This document shows positions 11,518 to 24,074 of a stretch of 37,659 bases of DNA, in pieces (positions within the stretch are counted from its first letter, which is position 1; every line of letters begins with the position of its first letter). The stretch is taken from the NCBI GenBank assembly GCA_022825725.1, contig JAJDWE010000074.1, positions 1 through 37,659 of the forward strand. Direction: 5' to 3'. The notes beneath the pieces are model-generated. The model did no database searches. It was not told where the DNA came from and worked only from the letters and a program-made list of their open reading frames with translations. The position numbers and the translations under genes are program-made. Source of the stretch: Gemmatimonadota bacterium (GTDB lineage Bacteria; Gemmatimonadota; Gemmatimonadetes; Palauibacterales; Palauibacteraceae).

Positions 11518-12528
11518 CTACCAGCCGCGGCTGTGTTCGATCAACTCCGCGACGATGTCGTCCGCGGTCTTCCCTTCGGCCTCCGCCTCGAACCCCGGAA
11601 CCACCCGATGCCGGAGCACGGCCGGCGCAACCGCCCGCACGTCGTCGAGATTGGGGGCGGGACGGCCATCGAGCGCCGCCCGCGCCTTCGCCGCCAACAC
11701 CGTGTGCTGCGAAGCCCGAGGCCCGGCGCCCCAGCTCACCATGCGGCGCACGAATTCCGGCGAGGAAGCCTCGCGAGGCCGCGTGGCGCGCGCCAGCCGC
11801 ACCGCGTAGCCGACCACCGATTCCGAGGCCGGAACCCTCTGCACGAGCGCCTGGTAATCGAGAAGCTGGCCCGCCGTCACGACGGGGCTCACCTGGGCGG
11901 GCGGTCCGCTCGCCGCCATGTCCGCGATGACCGACTCCTCCTCCGCCGTCGGATACCCGATCCGAAGCTCGAACATGAAGCGGTCGAGCTGGGCTTCGGG
12001 CAGGGGATACGTTCCCTCCTGCTCGATCGGGTTCTGCGTCGCGAGGACGAAGAACGGGCGGCCCAGCGGGAACGTCTCGCTGCCGACCGTGACCTCCCCC
12101 TCCTGCATCGCCTGCAGAAGGGCGGCCTGCGTCTTGGGCGGCGTCCGGTTGATCTCGTCCGCCAGGATCACATCCGCGAAGATCGGCCCCCGGACGAAGG
12201 CGAAGCGGCGCTCCCCCGTGCGCTGGTCGTCCTGCAGCACCTCCGTCCCGGTGATGTCGGACGGCATGAGGTCCGGCGTGAACTGGATCCGGCTGAATTC
12301 CAGGTGAAGAGTTTCGGCGAGCGTCGAGACGAGCAGCGTCTTGGCCAGGCCGGGGACGCCGACCAGGAGCGCGTGTCCATCGGCGAGCAGCGTGATGAGC
12401 AGCTTCTCGACGATCTCCCGCTGCCCGATGATCCGCCTCCCGACTTCCTCCTCGATCCGAAGCCGGGCGTGACCCAGTTCCTCGAGCAGCCGAACGTCAT
12501 CCGTCTCGACCTTTCGACCGGCTTCCAA
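11518..12528 (-). CDS. MoxR-family AAA+ ATPase
   Basis: The 336-residue product is a cytoplasmic MoxR AAA+ ATPase, a family that acts as a chaperone, often with von Willebrand A-domain partners, in assembly or stress functions. Walker A is GVPGLAKT (57-64), Walker B is ILADE (121-125), and sensor 1 is in ATQNP (163-167); IQFTPDLMPSDITG and GTYPLPEAQLDRF are family hallmarks. The start must be the TTG at 12528 or later, because a stop codon lies two codons upstream in frame; GGAG sits about eleven bases before it. The usual DUF58 and VWA-domain partner genes are not downstream; instead a CBS-domain membrane protein follows. It is divergent from the ATP synthase operon and shares its 233-bp upstream region, so the operator pair there could also affect it. 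Confidence 0.93.
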   Translation of the reverse strand: MEAGRKVETDDVRLLEELGHARLRIEEEVGRRIIGQREIVEKLLITLLADGHALLVGVPGLAKTLLVSTLAETLHLEFSRIQFTPDLMPSDITGTEVLQDDQRTGERRFAFVRGPIFADVILADEINRTPPKTQAALLQAMQEGEVTVGSETFPLGRPFFVLATQNPIEQEGTYPLPEAQLDRFMFELRIGYPTAEEESVIADMAASGPPAQVSPVVTAGQLLDYQALVQRVPASESVVGYAVRLARATRPREASSPEFVRRMVSWGAGPRASQHTVLAAKARAALDGRPAPNLDDVRAVAPAVLRHRVVPGFEAEAEGKTADDIVAELIEHSRGW

Positions 12529-12671
12529 GACTCAATCGGCTCCAGGCGTGAGGGGGGCCGCGGGAATGCGAGACCCGGGCGTCGGCGAGGCCATTTCGGA
12601 GTTGACCAGAGGCCTTCAATATGGTGGCAGCAACCTAGGCCTTCTCTGCCCAGCGTCAAGCGAAACCGGCA

Positions 12672-12689
12672 TTGCGAAATTTTTCACAA
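12672..12689 (+). promoter_or_regulatory. Rex- or CRP/FNR-like operator, copy 1
   Basis: The site reads TTGCGAA-ATTT-TTCACAA. It matches the Rex consensus TTGTGAA-N4-TTCACAA at 13 of the 14 specified positions. Rex is an NADH/NAD+ sensing repressor. The core TGCGA-N6-TCACA also resembles a CRP/FNR-family site, so the regulator is not settled. It precedes the ATP synthase operon. Confidence 0.6.
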
Positions 12690-12704
12690 GCGGACAGATT
12701 GGGC

Positions 12705-12722
12705 TTGGGAAATTTTTCACAA
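12705..12722 (+). promoter_or_regulatory. Rex- or CRP/FNR-like operator, copy 2
   Basis: The site reads TTGGGAA-ATTT-TTCACAA and again has one mismatch to the Rex consensus, at the same half-site position as copy 1. It lies exactly 33 bp (about three helical turns) from copy 1, with identical sequence GAAATTTTTCACAAGCGG in both, and ends 39 bp before the first start codon of the ATP synthase operon. Confidence 0.6.
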
Positions 12723-12761
12723 GCGGTCGGCGTGGGGCTCTGACGACGGAGATGTATCCCC

Positions 12762-13076
12762 ATGCACCAGCCGCCTCCCGCTTCGACAAACCGGCCGGAA
12801 CCCGAGAAACCACAGGGGAGCATCGGCCGCCGGTACGCGAAGGCGGCGGGCTCGGAATTCGCGAGCCTCGGCATCGCGATGGGCCTGGCGATTGCGCTCC
12901 TCGCCGTCGGCGGCAACTGGCTCGACGACCGCCTCGGGACCGCGCCTCTCTTCGTGCTCCTCGGCGTGTTCGCGGGGTTCGCGGGAGGCTGCTACAGCAT
13001 GTTCGGCCGGCTGGCCGCACAGCGCGGCGGCTCCAAGGACGGTGAGACGGACGGGGAGGCGGACCGGAGGAAGTGA
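12762..13076 (+). CDS. AtpZ/AtpI-family small membrane protein
   Basis: The 104-residue product has a Pro-rich hydrophilic N-terminus, two transmembrane helices (about 31-51 and 60-82) with the GNWLDDRLGTAPLFVLLGVFAGFAGG pattern typical of AtpZ/putative F0F1 ATPase assembly subunits, and a charged C-terminal tail. It is the first gene after the paired operators and begins the ATP synthase operon. Proteins of this group are thought to help c-ring assembly or Mg/Ca handling for the ATP synthase; the exact role is inferred from position and topology. A weak GACGGAG precedes ATG 12762. Its stop overlaps the next start by four bases (GTGA). Confidence 0.8.
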   Translation: MHQPPPASTNRPEPEKPQGSIGRRYAKAAGSEFASLGIAMGLAIALLAVGGNWLDDRLGTAPLFVLLGVFAGFAGGCYSMFGRLAAQRGGSKDGETDGEADRRK

Positions 13077-13486
13077 AGAGGATTCCCGCCGGCTGGATGC
13101 GGCGCACGCCGACCTATGCGCTGGCCACGTTCGGGCTCGCGGCGGTGGCGGCCGCGTGGCTGCAGGACGGCGAGCGCACGTGGGGGATCGCGACGGCCTG
13201 GATGATTCAGGTGGTGGCGGTCTGGCCGCTGAACCGGGCGCTCCTGGAAGGACGGCGGGCGACCCGGCCCTGGATGGCCGGGATCGGCCTCCGCATGGGA
13301 GGGCTGGTCGTGACGGGCGGACTCGCATGGACGGGGTCGGCGACGCCCGACCTGCCCATCGCGTACGGACTCGCCATGCTGGTGCTGTTGTGGACGGAAG
13401 CCTTGTGGCTCGCGCTCGCGCGCACGAAGAGCAAGAAGACCAACTCGACACGGAACGCACAACCGGATGAACCCGGTGTTCGATAG
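13073..13486 (+). CDS. AtpI-like membrane protein of the ATP synthase operon
   Basis: The 137-residue product is almost entirely four transmembrane helices (about 13-29, 38-56, 66-84, 92-112) ending in a basic, polar tail. I do not see a firm family motif; size, four-helix topology and place between the AtpZ-like gene and atpB fit the variable ATP synthase protein I group. The GTG at 13073 has GGAGG a few bases upstream and overlaps the previous stop. The C-terminal coding region overlaps atpB by 20 bp, so the gene is probably translated together with both neighbours. Confidence 0.65.
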   Translation: MKRIPAGWMRRTPTYALATFGLAAVAAAWLQDGERTWGIATAWMIQVVAVWPLNRALLEGRRATRPWMAGIGLRMGGLVVTGGLAWTGSATPDLPIAYGLAMLVLLWTEALWLALARTKSKKTNSTRNAQPDEPGVR

Positions 13487-14465
13487 ATCGATGGCCCCCT
13501 TCCGCAATCTCGGCGGCTGGCTCCAGGAGCACGCCGCTCCCGCGGCTGCGTCCGCCCAGGAACACCACGGCGAAGCCGGCGCGGCGGGCGGGCACGCCGA
13601 CGAGTGGGGCACCGAGGTCATGATGCACCACGTCGTGGACTCGAACATCTGGGAGTTCGGCCCCTTCGGCGAGATCCATCTCCCGGAAATCCCGGCCTTC
13701 AACATCGGCGGCCTCGAGATCGACCTCTCGATCACGAAGCACGTGCTGTTCCTCGTGTTCGCCGCCGTTCTCACGATCGTGACGATGTTCATCGCCGCGC
13801 GTTCGACGGAGCGGCTCAAGGGGGGCGAGAAGGCGCCCGGAGGGGTCCTCAACGGGATCGAGGCCTTCTATCTCTACCTGAGGGATGACGTCGTGATGGC
13901 CAACATCGGGCGCGGCGGCGAGAGGTTCGTCCCCCTCGTCATCACGCTCTTCTTCTTCATCCTCTACGCGAACCTGCTCGGCCTCATCCCCTTCGGCGCG
14001 ACGGCGACGGGGAACATCATGGTCACGGCCGCGCTCGCGATCATCGCGCTCGTCGTGATCGAGACGGCGGGATTCATCGCCCTCGGCCCGCTGGGCTACG
14101 CGAAGACCGTCTTCTTCCTGCCGCCCGGGCTGCCCGGGCCGCTGAAGCCGGTCACGCTGCTCATCATGGCCCCGGTCGAACTCATCGCGAAGTTCTCGAA
14201 GATCATGGCGCTCGCGATCCGGCTCTTCGCCAACATGACGGCGGGACACTTCGTCATCCTCGCCTTCATGGGTCTCATCCTCACCTACGGCTCGATGGTC
14301 GGCCAGGGATTGTTCGGAACGACCGTCGGTGCCGCGACGATTCTGGGGTCCATGGGCCTCGCGCTGTTCGTGATGATGCTGGAGATCTTCATCGCGCTTC
14401 TTCAGGCGTACATCTTCGCGATGCTGGTCTCGGTATTCATCGGATTGATTCGCCACGCGCACTGA
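13467..14465 (+). CDS. atpB: ATP synthase F0 subunit a
   Basis: Subunit a forms the proton half-channels beside the c-ring in the inner membrane. The product is 332 residues, longer than the roughly 270 of E. coli because of an Ala/His-rich periplasmic N-terminal region. The essential arginine is Arg252 in SKIMALAIRLFANMTAGH; the C-terminal EIFIALLQAYIFAMLVSVFI helix is also diagnostic. ATG 13467 overlaps the upstream gene by 20 bp; ATG 13491 is an alternative, starting just after the upstream stop but without a visible ribosome-binding site. A 99-bp spacer with two hairpins follows before atpE. Confidence 0.96.
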   Translation: MNPVFDRSMAPFRNLGGWLQEHAAPAAASAQEHHGEAGAAGGHADEWGTEVMMHHVVDSNIWEFGPFGEIHLPEIPAFNIGGLEIDLSITKHVLFLVFAAVLTIVTMFIAARSTERLKGGEKAPGGVLNGIEAFYLYLRDDVVMANIGRGGERFVPLVITLFFFILYANLLGLIPFGATATGNIMVTAALAIIALVVIETAGFIALGPLGYAKTVFFLPPGLPGPLKPVTLLIMAPVELIAKFSKIMALAIRLFANMTAGHFVILAFMGLILTYGSMVGQGLFGTTVGAATILGSMGLALFVMMLEIFIALLQAYIFAMLVSVFIGLIRHAH

Positions 14466-14488
14466 TCCGGAAGGGTCCGCGGGCAACT

Positions 14489-14538
14489 TCCGCGCCGGGG
14501 AGGCGCGGACGGAACGGGGGGTGTCGTCCGAACCCCCG
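14489..14538 (+). promoter_or_regulatory. Two GC-rich hairpins between atpB and atpE
   Basis: The first hairpin pairs TCCGCGCC (14489-14496) with GGCGCGGA (14502-14509) across a five-base loop. The second pairs CGGGGG (14515-14520) with CCCCCG (14533-14538). No T-run follows, so they are not intrinsic terminators. They may stabilise or mark a processing point for the downstream atpE message. Confidence 0.5.
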
Positions 14539-14564
14539 ACTGAGAAAGGGAACTGGAGCAAACG

Positions 14565-14828
14565 ATGCTGAACATGTTGACGCTGCTGCAGGGCATGTCG
14601 ACGGGAGACGGCCTCGCGGTCGGTCTCGCCATCGTCGGGGGCGGGCTCTCCGTGCTCGGAGCCGGTATCGGAATCGGTCTTATCGGCGGGCGCATGACGG
14701 AAGCGATGGCCCGCCAGCCCGAGGAAGCGCAGACCATCCAGACGGCCGCGATCGTGTTGGCCGTTTTCATCGAGGGTGTGGCGCTGTTCGGACTCGTGAT
14801 CGCCGGCTTCATCCGCGGTGGCCTCTGA
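14565..14828 (+). CDS. atpE: ATP synthase F0 subunit c
   Basis: Subunit c is the hairpin protein that forms the rotating ring. The product has 87 residues and two helices: the first carries the glycine repeat GAGIGIGLIGG, followed by the polar loop ARQPE; the second carries the ion-binding Glu70 in AVFIEGVALFGLVIAGF. The residues around Glu70 (EGVALFG) and the lack of the Gln/Glu-Ser/Thr set in the helices point to proton rather than sodium coupling. GGAG lies about eight bases before the ATG. Its TGA overlaps atpF by one base. Confidence 0.96.
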   Translation: MLNMLTLLQGMSTGDGLAVGLAIVGGGLSVLGAGIGIGLIGGRMTEAMARQPEEAQTIQTAAIVLAVFIEGVALFGLVIAGFIRGGL

Positions 14829-15379
14829 TGCGTCTGGCCGGTCTCGGCGCGCTCTGGAGTATTGCGACGCCAGTGAAGCTGGCCGCCCAGGCGGAGACGG
14901 GGATCTTCTCGCTCAATCTGGGGCTCGTGGTTTGGACCTGGATCCTGTTCGGGCTCACGCTCCTCGTCCTGGCGAAGTGGGTCTTCCCGCTCATCGCGGG
15001 CGGACTCGAGCAGAGGCACGCGAAAATCCAGGGCGCGATCGACGATGCCCTCTCCGCGCGCGACGAGGCGAAGGGGCTGCTCTCGCAGCAGGAGGCCGCG
15101 CTCGAAGCGGCCCGCAGCGAAGCTCGCGAGATGCTCGAGAGCGCGCGGCAGCACGCCGACGGCCTTCGCAAGGAGATGCTCGAGGAGGCGCGGGCTCAGC
15201 AGTCGCAGATGCTCGATGACGCGCGCCGCGAGATCGGTCACGAGCGGGACCGCCTGCGCGAGGAGATCCGGCGGGATGCCGTGGACCTCGCGCTGGCGGC
15301 CTCCGAGCGGCTGATCCGGGCGCGGCTGGACGCCGAGGAGAACCGGCGCCTGGTCCACGACTTCGTGTCGGACGTCTAG
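14828..15379 (+). CDS. atpF: ATP synthase F0 subunit b
   Basis: Subunit b is the peripheral stalk. The 183-residue product has a short N-terminal segment, one transmembrane helix (about 32-52, LGLVVWTWILFGLTLLVLAKW), and a long charged coiled coil to the C-terminus, rich in Ala, Glu and Arg heptads. The FPLIAGGLEQRHAKIQGAIDDA block after the membrane helix is typical of the family. The start ATG overlaps the atpE stop (TGATG). Only one b gene is present, so the stalk is probably a homodimer. Confidence 0.95.
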   Translation: MRLAGLGALWSIATPVKLAAQAETGIFSLNLGLVVWTWILFGLTLLVLAKWVFPLIAGGLEQRHAKIQGAIDDALSARDEAKGLLSQQEAALEAARSEAREMLESARQHADGLRKEMLEEARAQQSQMLDDARREIGHERDRLREEIRRDAVDLALAASERLIRARLDAEENRRLVHDFVSDV

Positions 15380-15386
15380 CGAAGCG

Positions 15387-15920
15387 ATGAGCGCGTCGGC
15401 GGTGGCCCGCAACTACGCGGCGACCCTCTTCGAACTCGCGGCCCGGGACGGGAGCGAGGCGGAGTACGGGCGGCTGATCGAGGAGATCGGGGACCTGTAC
15501 ACGAAGGTCCCGGATTTTCAGCGCTTCCTCGAAGTGCCCGCGGTGTCGCTGTTCGAGAAGAAGGAGGCGATCCAGGCGGCGCTCTCCGCCAGGGCGCCGG
15601 ATCTCTTCGTCCGCTTTCTGCTCATCATCCTGGATCGCCACCGGCAGCGGGCCCTCCCCGGGATCGCGCGCGCCTACCGCGACCTGCTGGACCAGAGGGC
15701 GGGACGGGTCCGCGCCACGGTGACGCTGCCCTTCGAGGCGGATGACCGCGTCCGGAGCGAGGTGGTCTCGGCGCTCGAGCGGCGCTTCGAGCGGGAGGTC
15801 GTCCCGGAGTTCCACGAGGACCCGAAGATTCTGGGCGGCGTGATCATCCGCGTCGGCGACGAGTTGCTGGACGCCTCGCTGCGACGGCAACTCGAGCAGA
15901 TGCGGCGCGAACTGTACTGA
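15387..15920 (+). CDS. atpH: ATP synthase F1 subunit delta
   Basis: Delta joins the peripheral stalk to the top of F1. The 177-residue product has the all-helical N-terminal domain opening with [12 protein letters not shown], the mid-domain [26 protein letters not shown], and the C-terminal [30 protein letters not shown], all diagnostic for AtpH. It starts 8 bp after atpF. The following 49 bp before atpA contain a short tandem repeat (CGGTAAC...AAA twice) and a purine-rich ribosome-binding region. Confidence 0.95.
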   Translation: MSASAVARNYAATLFELAARDGSEAEYGRLIEEIGDLYTKVPDFQRFLEVPAVSLFEKKEAIQAALSARAPDLFVRFLLIILDRHRQRALPGIARAYRDLLDQRAGRVRATVTLPFEADDRVRSEVVSALERRFEREVVPEFHEDPKILGGVIIRVGDELLDASLRRQLEQMRRELY

Positions 15921-15969
15921 GACGCCCGGTAACGAAACGCTCGGTAACAAAAATAGAGAAGAGAAGACG

Positions 15970-17583
15970 ATGACAGGTTTCGACAGCTCCCTTCGAGCGA
16001 GCGAGATCAAGAAGGCCCTGCTCGAGCAGATCGACCGCTACGAGGAGGAACTCCGGGTCGAAGAGGTGGGCGAGGTCCTCGAGGTGAAGGACGGCGTCGC
16101 CCGCATCTGGGGCCTCTCCACGTGCGTCGCGAACGAGATGTTGGAGATCACGTCCCGCGACACCGGGGTCTCCGTGATCGGTCTCGCCTCGAACCTCGAG
16201 GAAGACAACATCGGCGCCGTGATCCTCGGCGACTACCTGGCCCTCAAGGAGGGAGATCCGGTGCGCCGCACCGGCCGCGTCCTCTCCGTGCCCGTCGGCC
16301 CGGAGATTCTCGGCCGCGTCGTGGACACACTGGGGCAGCCGCGCGATGGCCGCGGGCCGATCGAGACCGTCACCTACATGAAGGTCGACCGGAAGGCACC
16401 CGGCATCGTGTACCGCCAGCCGGTGAACGAGCCGCTCCAGACGGGCCTCAAGGCGATCGACTCCATGATTCCGATCGGCCGCGGCCAGCGGGAACTGATC
16501 ATCGGGGACCGGGGCACCGGCAAGACGGCCGTGGCGATCGACGCGATCATCAACCAGAAGGGCGAGGACATCGTCTGCGTCTACTGCGCGATCGGGCAGA
16601 AGGGCTCGACGGTCGCCGGCATCGTGGAGAAGCTCCGCGAAGAGGGCGCGCTCGACTACACCGTCGTGGTGGCGGCGAACGCGTCGGAGCCCGCGCCGAT
16701 GCAGTTCATGGCCCCCTACGCCGCGTGCGCGATCGGCGAGTACTTCATGTACGAGGAGGGGAAGGCCGTCCTCGTCATCTATGACGACCTCACGAAGCAG
16801 GCCGACGCCTACCGCGAGGCCTCCCTCATCCTGCGGCGTCCGCCGGGGCGCGAGGCATACCCGGGCGATGTCTTCTACCTGCACAGCCGCCTGCTCGAGC
16901 GCGCGGCCAAGATCAGCAACGATCCCGAAGCGGTCGCCGGCCACCCGGACATCAAAAAGCCCGGCGGTTCGCTGACCGCGCTCCCGATCATCCAGACGGC
17001 GGCCGGCGACGTGTCCGCCTACATCCCGACGAACGTCATCTCGATCACCGACGGCCAGATCTTCCTCGAGACCGACCTCTTCTACTCGGGCGTGCGCCCG
17101 GCGGTGAACGTGGGGATCTCGGTCTCGCGCGTGGGCGGAAACGCCCAGATCAAGGCGATGAAAAAGGTCGCCGGACGTCTGCGGCTCGACTTGGCGCAGT
17201 TCCGTGAGATCGAGGCTTTCGCGCAGTTCGGCACGGAACTGGACGCCGCGACGCAGCGGCAGTTGGACCGGGGCCGGCGCACCGTCGAGATCCTGAAGCA
17301 GGGCCAGTACGAGCCGATGCCGGTCGAGGAGCAGGTGATGGTGATCTTCGCGGCCACCCAGGGCTTCCTGGACGACCTGGACGTGTCGCGGATCCGCGGC
17401 TGGGAGGTCGGGTTCCTCGAGTACATGGGCACGAACCATCCGGAGGTCGGGGAGGCGATCCGGACGGAGAACGTGATGTCGGACGAGACCGAAGCCGCGC
17501 TCCGCGAGGCGATCGAGTCCTACTCGGACACCTTCGTCCATGACGACGCCTCCCGAGGGGACGCCTCGGACGCCGCGGCATGA
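15970..17583 (+). CDS. atpA: ATP synthase F1 subunit alpha
   Basis: Alpha subunits carry the non-catalytic nucleotide sites of F1. The P-loop is GDRGTGKT (179-186), and the visible signature [26 protein letters not shown] is the family pattern near the C-terminal third; the arginine in SVSRVG is the expected arginine finger. The product is 537 residues, some 25-35 longer than usual, ending in a hydrophilic tail rich in Asp and Ala. The ATG at 15970 follows a GA-rich stretch and gives the classic [14 protein letters not shown]-terminus. The stop overlaps atpG by four bases (ATGA). Confidence 0.97.
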   Translation: MTGFDSSLRASEIKKALLEQIDRYEEELRVEEVGEVLEVKDGVARIWGLSTCVANEMLEITSRDTGVSVIGLASNLEEDNIGAVILGDYLALKEGDPVRRTGRVLSVPVGPEILGRVVDTLGQPRDGRGPIETVTYMKVDRKAPGIVYRQPVNEPLQTGLKAIDSMIPIGRGQRELIIGDRGTGKTAVAIDAIINQKGEDIVCVYCAIGQKGSTVAGIVEKLREEGALDYTVVVAANASEPAPMQFMAPYAACAIGEYFMYEEGKAVLVIYDDLTKQADAYREASLILRRPPGREAYPGDVFYLHSRLLERAAKISNDPEAVAGHPDIKKPGGSLTALPIIQTAAGDVSAYIPTNVISITDGQIFLETDLFYSGVRPAVNVGISVSRVGGNAQIKAMKKVAGRLRLDLAQFREIEAFAQFGTELDAATQRQLDRGRRTVEILKQGQYEPMPVEEQVMVIFAATQGFLDDLDVSRIRGWEVGFLEYMGTNHPEVGEAIRTENVMSDETEAALREAIESYSDTFVHDDASRGDASDAAA

Positions 17584-18446
17584 GCAAGTCGAGGGACATC
17601 TATCGGCGGATGAAATCCGTCGACAGCACGAAGAAGATCACGCGCACCATGGAGATGGTCGCGACCGCCAAGCTCGCACAGGCGCAGGGGCGGGTGATCC
17701 GCGCACGTCCCTACTCGGCCGAACTGATGGACATGATCGCCCGGCTCGCCACGCCGGATCTGGCGGAATCCCGGCCTCTGCTGCGCCAGCCCGCGCGCAT
17801 CGAACGCGCCGCGGTGGTGCTCGTGACGAGCAATCGCGGGCTGTGCGGCGCCTTCAACGCGAATCTCATTCGCACCGCGCAGACACAGCTCGCCGAACTG
17901 GAGGAAGCCGGAGCCCGGGTCGAGTTCCACGTCTACGGGAACAAGGGAATCTCGTACTTCCGGTTCCGCGGCGTAGAGATGGCGCACACGCGCAACGACC
18001 TGGGGGATCCGCCGACGACGGATGACGCCCGCGCGCTCATCGACGACCTGGCCGCACGCTTCGTGGCCGGGGAACTGGACGCCGTGCGGCTCGTCTTCGC
18101 GGAGTTCCGGAACATGGTGAGCACGCCCCCTTCGGTCCGGCAGGTGCTCCCGGTCGGCGTAGGCGAGGCGCGCAAGGGCCCGCAGCCCTTCTACATCCTG
18201 GATCCGTCGGAGGAGGAAATCCTCGATCATCTCCTGCCGCTCTACGTGACGAACTCGACGTACAGCGCGCTCCTGGAGACGGCGGCGGCGGAGCAGGCGG
18301 CCCGCCGGACGGCGATGAAATCGGCGACCGACAACGCCAACGATTTCCTCGACAACCTGCGGCGGACGTACAACCGCGCCCGCCAGGCCGAGATCACGAA
18401 TCAGATCGCGGAGATCATCGGCGGCGCGGACGCGTTGGACGGGTGA
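17580..18446 (+). CDS. atpG: ATP synthase F1 subunit gamma
   Basis: Gamma is the central rotor shaft. The 288-residue product begins with the coiled-coil helix [28 protein letters not shown], has the Rossmann-like middle part ([18 protein letters not shown]) and ends with the second coiled-coil helix [42 protein letters not shown], which is the family signature. The start overlaps the atpA stop. A 61-bp spacer separates it from atpD. Confidence 0.96.
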   Translation: MSKSRDIYRRMKSVDSTKKITRTMEMVATAKLAQAQGRVIRARPYSAELMDMIARLATPDLAESRPLLRQPARIERAAVVLVTSNRGLCGAFNANLIRTAQTQLAELEEAGARVEFHVYGNKGISYFRFRGVEMAHTRNDLGDPPTTDDARALIDDLAARFVAGELDAVRLVFAEFRNMVSTPPSVRQVLPVGVGEARKGPQPFYILDPSEEEILDHLLPLYVTNSTYSALLETAAAEQAARRTAMKSATDNANDFLDNLRRTYNRARQAEITNQIAEIIGGADALDG

Positions 18447-18504
18447 CGGACGAATAGCGTACAGGGGCGGCGGCGCCCCCGAGAACCGATAGCCATGAGG
18501 CTGA

Positions 18505-20222
<1,718 letters not shown>

Positions 20223-20247
20223 CGTTTCCGGAGTCCGTGGCGGGTGC

Positions 20248-20276
20248 TTGACGCTCCCCCGACCCGACCCTATTTT
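20248..20276 (+). promoter_or_regulatory. Promoter of the 23S-5S rRNA unit
   Basis: TTGACG (20248-20253) and TATTTT (20271-20276) are spaced by exactly 17 bp, starting only 26 bp after the atpC stop. This is the best sigma-70-type match in the window and gives a leader of about 115 bases before the mature 23S. Confidence 0.75.
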
Positions 20277-20285
20277 ATCCGTCTT

Positions 20286-20316
20286 CCCTGCGAGCGCCTT
20301 GGGGCGTCTCGCGGGG
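20286..20316 (+). promoter_or_regulatory. Leader hairpin before boxA
   Basis: CCCTGCGAG (20286-20294) pairs with CTCGCGGGG (20308-20316), with a further GCC/GGC pairing above an internal loop. Six T residues begin five bases after the stem. It could act as a weak terminator for read-through from the atp operon or as part of the rRNA leader structure. Confidence 0.45.
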
Positions 20317-20319
20317 TCC

Positions 20320-20332
20320 GCTTTTTTGACAA
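20320..20332 (+). promoter_or_regulatory. boxA-like antitermination element
   Basis: GCTTTTTTGACAA resembles the rRNA boxA consensus GCTCTTTAACAA (NusB-S10 binding in the nascent RNA), with one extra T and an A-to-G change. Its place in the leader of an rRNA unit is as expected. The embedded TTGACA has no -10 at a proper distance. Confidence 0.55.
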
Positions 20333-20398
20333 TCTGGTAGCGAGTGAGAGTGCTGGGCGCCGAGTGCGTCTGAGGTGCTTGATGCCGTCAACGAAGAT

Positions 20399-23425
<3,027 letters not shown>

Positions 23426-23502
23426 TATCTTCCATATGAGGTCGATAAGCGCTTCAGCGCGCTCGATCGCCCTGCACTCGACTCGTTAGCCGGATCCCTG
23501 AT

Positions 23503-23620
23503 TGCCGGCGGCTTTAGCGAGGGGGAAACACCTGGTCCCATCCCGAACCCAGCAGTTAAGCCCCTCAGCGCCGATGGTACTTGGGCGGGGACGCCCTGGG
23601 AGAGTAGGTCGCTGCCGGCG
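23503..23620 (+). rRNA. rrf: 5S ribosomal RNA
   Basis: The terminal stem pairs GCCGGCGGC (23504-23512) with GCTGCCGGC (23611-23619). Between them are the conserved 5S stretches CCTGGTCCCATCCCGAACCC, AGCAGTTAAGCCCCTCAGCGCC, GATGGTA and GGGAGAGTAGG. The spacer after 23S is about 78 bases and holds no tRNA. Confidence 0.96.
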
Positions 23621-23631
23621 ACTTTCTTGAA

Positions 23632-23669
23632 AACGCCTCGTGTCCGTTGCGGATGCGAGGCGTTTTTTT
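23632..23669 (+). terminator. Intrinsic terminator of the rRNA unit
   Basis: AACGCCTCG (23632-23640) pairs perfectly with CGAGGCGTT (23656-23664), followed directly by a run of T residues to 23669. It sits 12 bases after 5S. Confidence 0.92.
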
Positions 23670-23679
23670 GCATCGGGGT

Positions 23680-23728
23680 GGGAGGGCGAGGGGAGCCGTC
23701 GGCGGTGGCTGGCTGGTGAACGCCGCGG
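23680..23728 (+). repeat. Alternating 47-bp repeat, copy 1 (forward)
   Basis: First of four related copies. Its first 24 bases are an exact reverse complement of 23817-23840 in copy 2, and its last part (23712-23731) is an exact reverse complement of 24026-24045 at copy 4. It lies 11 bp beyond the rRNA terminator. The common pattern is GGGGAGG-n3-AGGG, then CG-rich GCGGT, then TGAACGCC. Confidence 0.8.
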
Positions 23729-23795
23729 CCCGCTCCGCGGCTCGTGGTGCCGATCGTCGCGGTTCCAGCAGGTCGCAGGTCAGGCGGGTTGGAGA

Positions 23796-23840
23796 GCGTT
23801 CAAGGCTGGCGCCATCGCCGACGGCTCCCCTCGCCCTCCC
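23796..23840 (-). repeat. Alternating 47-bp repeat, copy 2 (reverse)
   Basis: Reverse-oriented copy. The segment GCGTTCAAGGCTGGCGC (23796-23812) is an exact inverted match to 23946-23962 in copy 3, while its other half matches copy 1. Copy 2 therefore shares one half-variant with each forward copy. Confidence 0.8.
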
Positions 23841-23920
23841 CGCCGCCAATGCGGGGGAGTAGGCGGGGGCCGGGGTGCGGATCGTCGCGGGGTGGAGCAC
23901 GCTCGCAGGGTGCTGGCTCC

Positions 23921-23967
23921 GGGGAGGAGGAGGGTGTCGGCGGTAGCGCCAGCCTTGAACGCCTGCG
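23921..23967 (+). repeat. Alternating 47-bp repeat, copy 3 (forward)
   Basis: Forward copy starting GGGGAGGAGGAGGGTGTCGG and ending in TTGAACGCCTGCG. Its first half resembles copy 4 most closely, its second half copy 2. Confidence 0.8.
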
Positions 23968-24028
23968 AATTCGGGCCCTTGCGTCCGGGCCGCCGCGCGA
24001 CGGGGTGCGCCCCGGCCGCTCAGCGGGG

Positions 24029-24074
24029 CCGCGGCGTTCACCAGCAAGCTACCGGCGACACCCTTCTCCTCCCC
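24029..24074 (-). repeat. Alternating 47-bp repeat, copy 4 (reverse), overlapping the end of thiE
   Basis: Reverse copy. It contains the thiE stop codon (24049-24051) and the last codons of thiE. Its CCGCGGCGTTCACCAGC end is the inverted match to copy 1. Confidence 0.8.

Larger units (their letters stand above)
23670..24048. other. 379-bp non-coding stretch between the rRNA terminator and thiE
   Basis: No credible gene is seen: open frames on both strands have Arg/Pro/Gly-rich shadow composition and no ribosome-binding sites. The stretch is occupied mainly by the four repeat copies. Between them, a shorter direct similarity is visible: GATCGTCGCGG occurs at 23752-23762 and again at 23879-23889, each followed by a related GCAGG-containing stretch, suggesting that the duplicated unit was longer than 47 bp. 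Confidence 0.7.

Noticed and set aside
12717-14561. 614-codon open frame on the minus strand opposite the start of the atp operon
   Set aside because: Low-complexity Arg/Glu/His composition with no motif; the plus strand codes for atpZ-like, atpI-like and atpB.
20326-20331. TTGACA as a second rRNA promoter -35
   Set aside because: No -10-like hexamer at 16-18 bp; the sequence fits boxA better.
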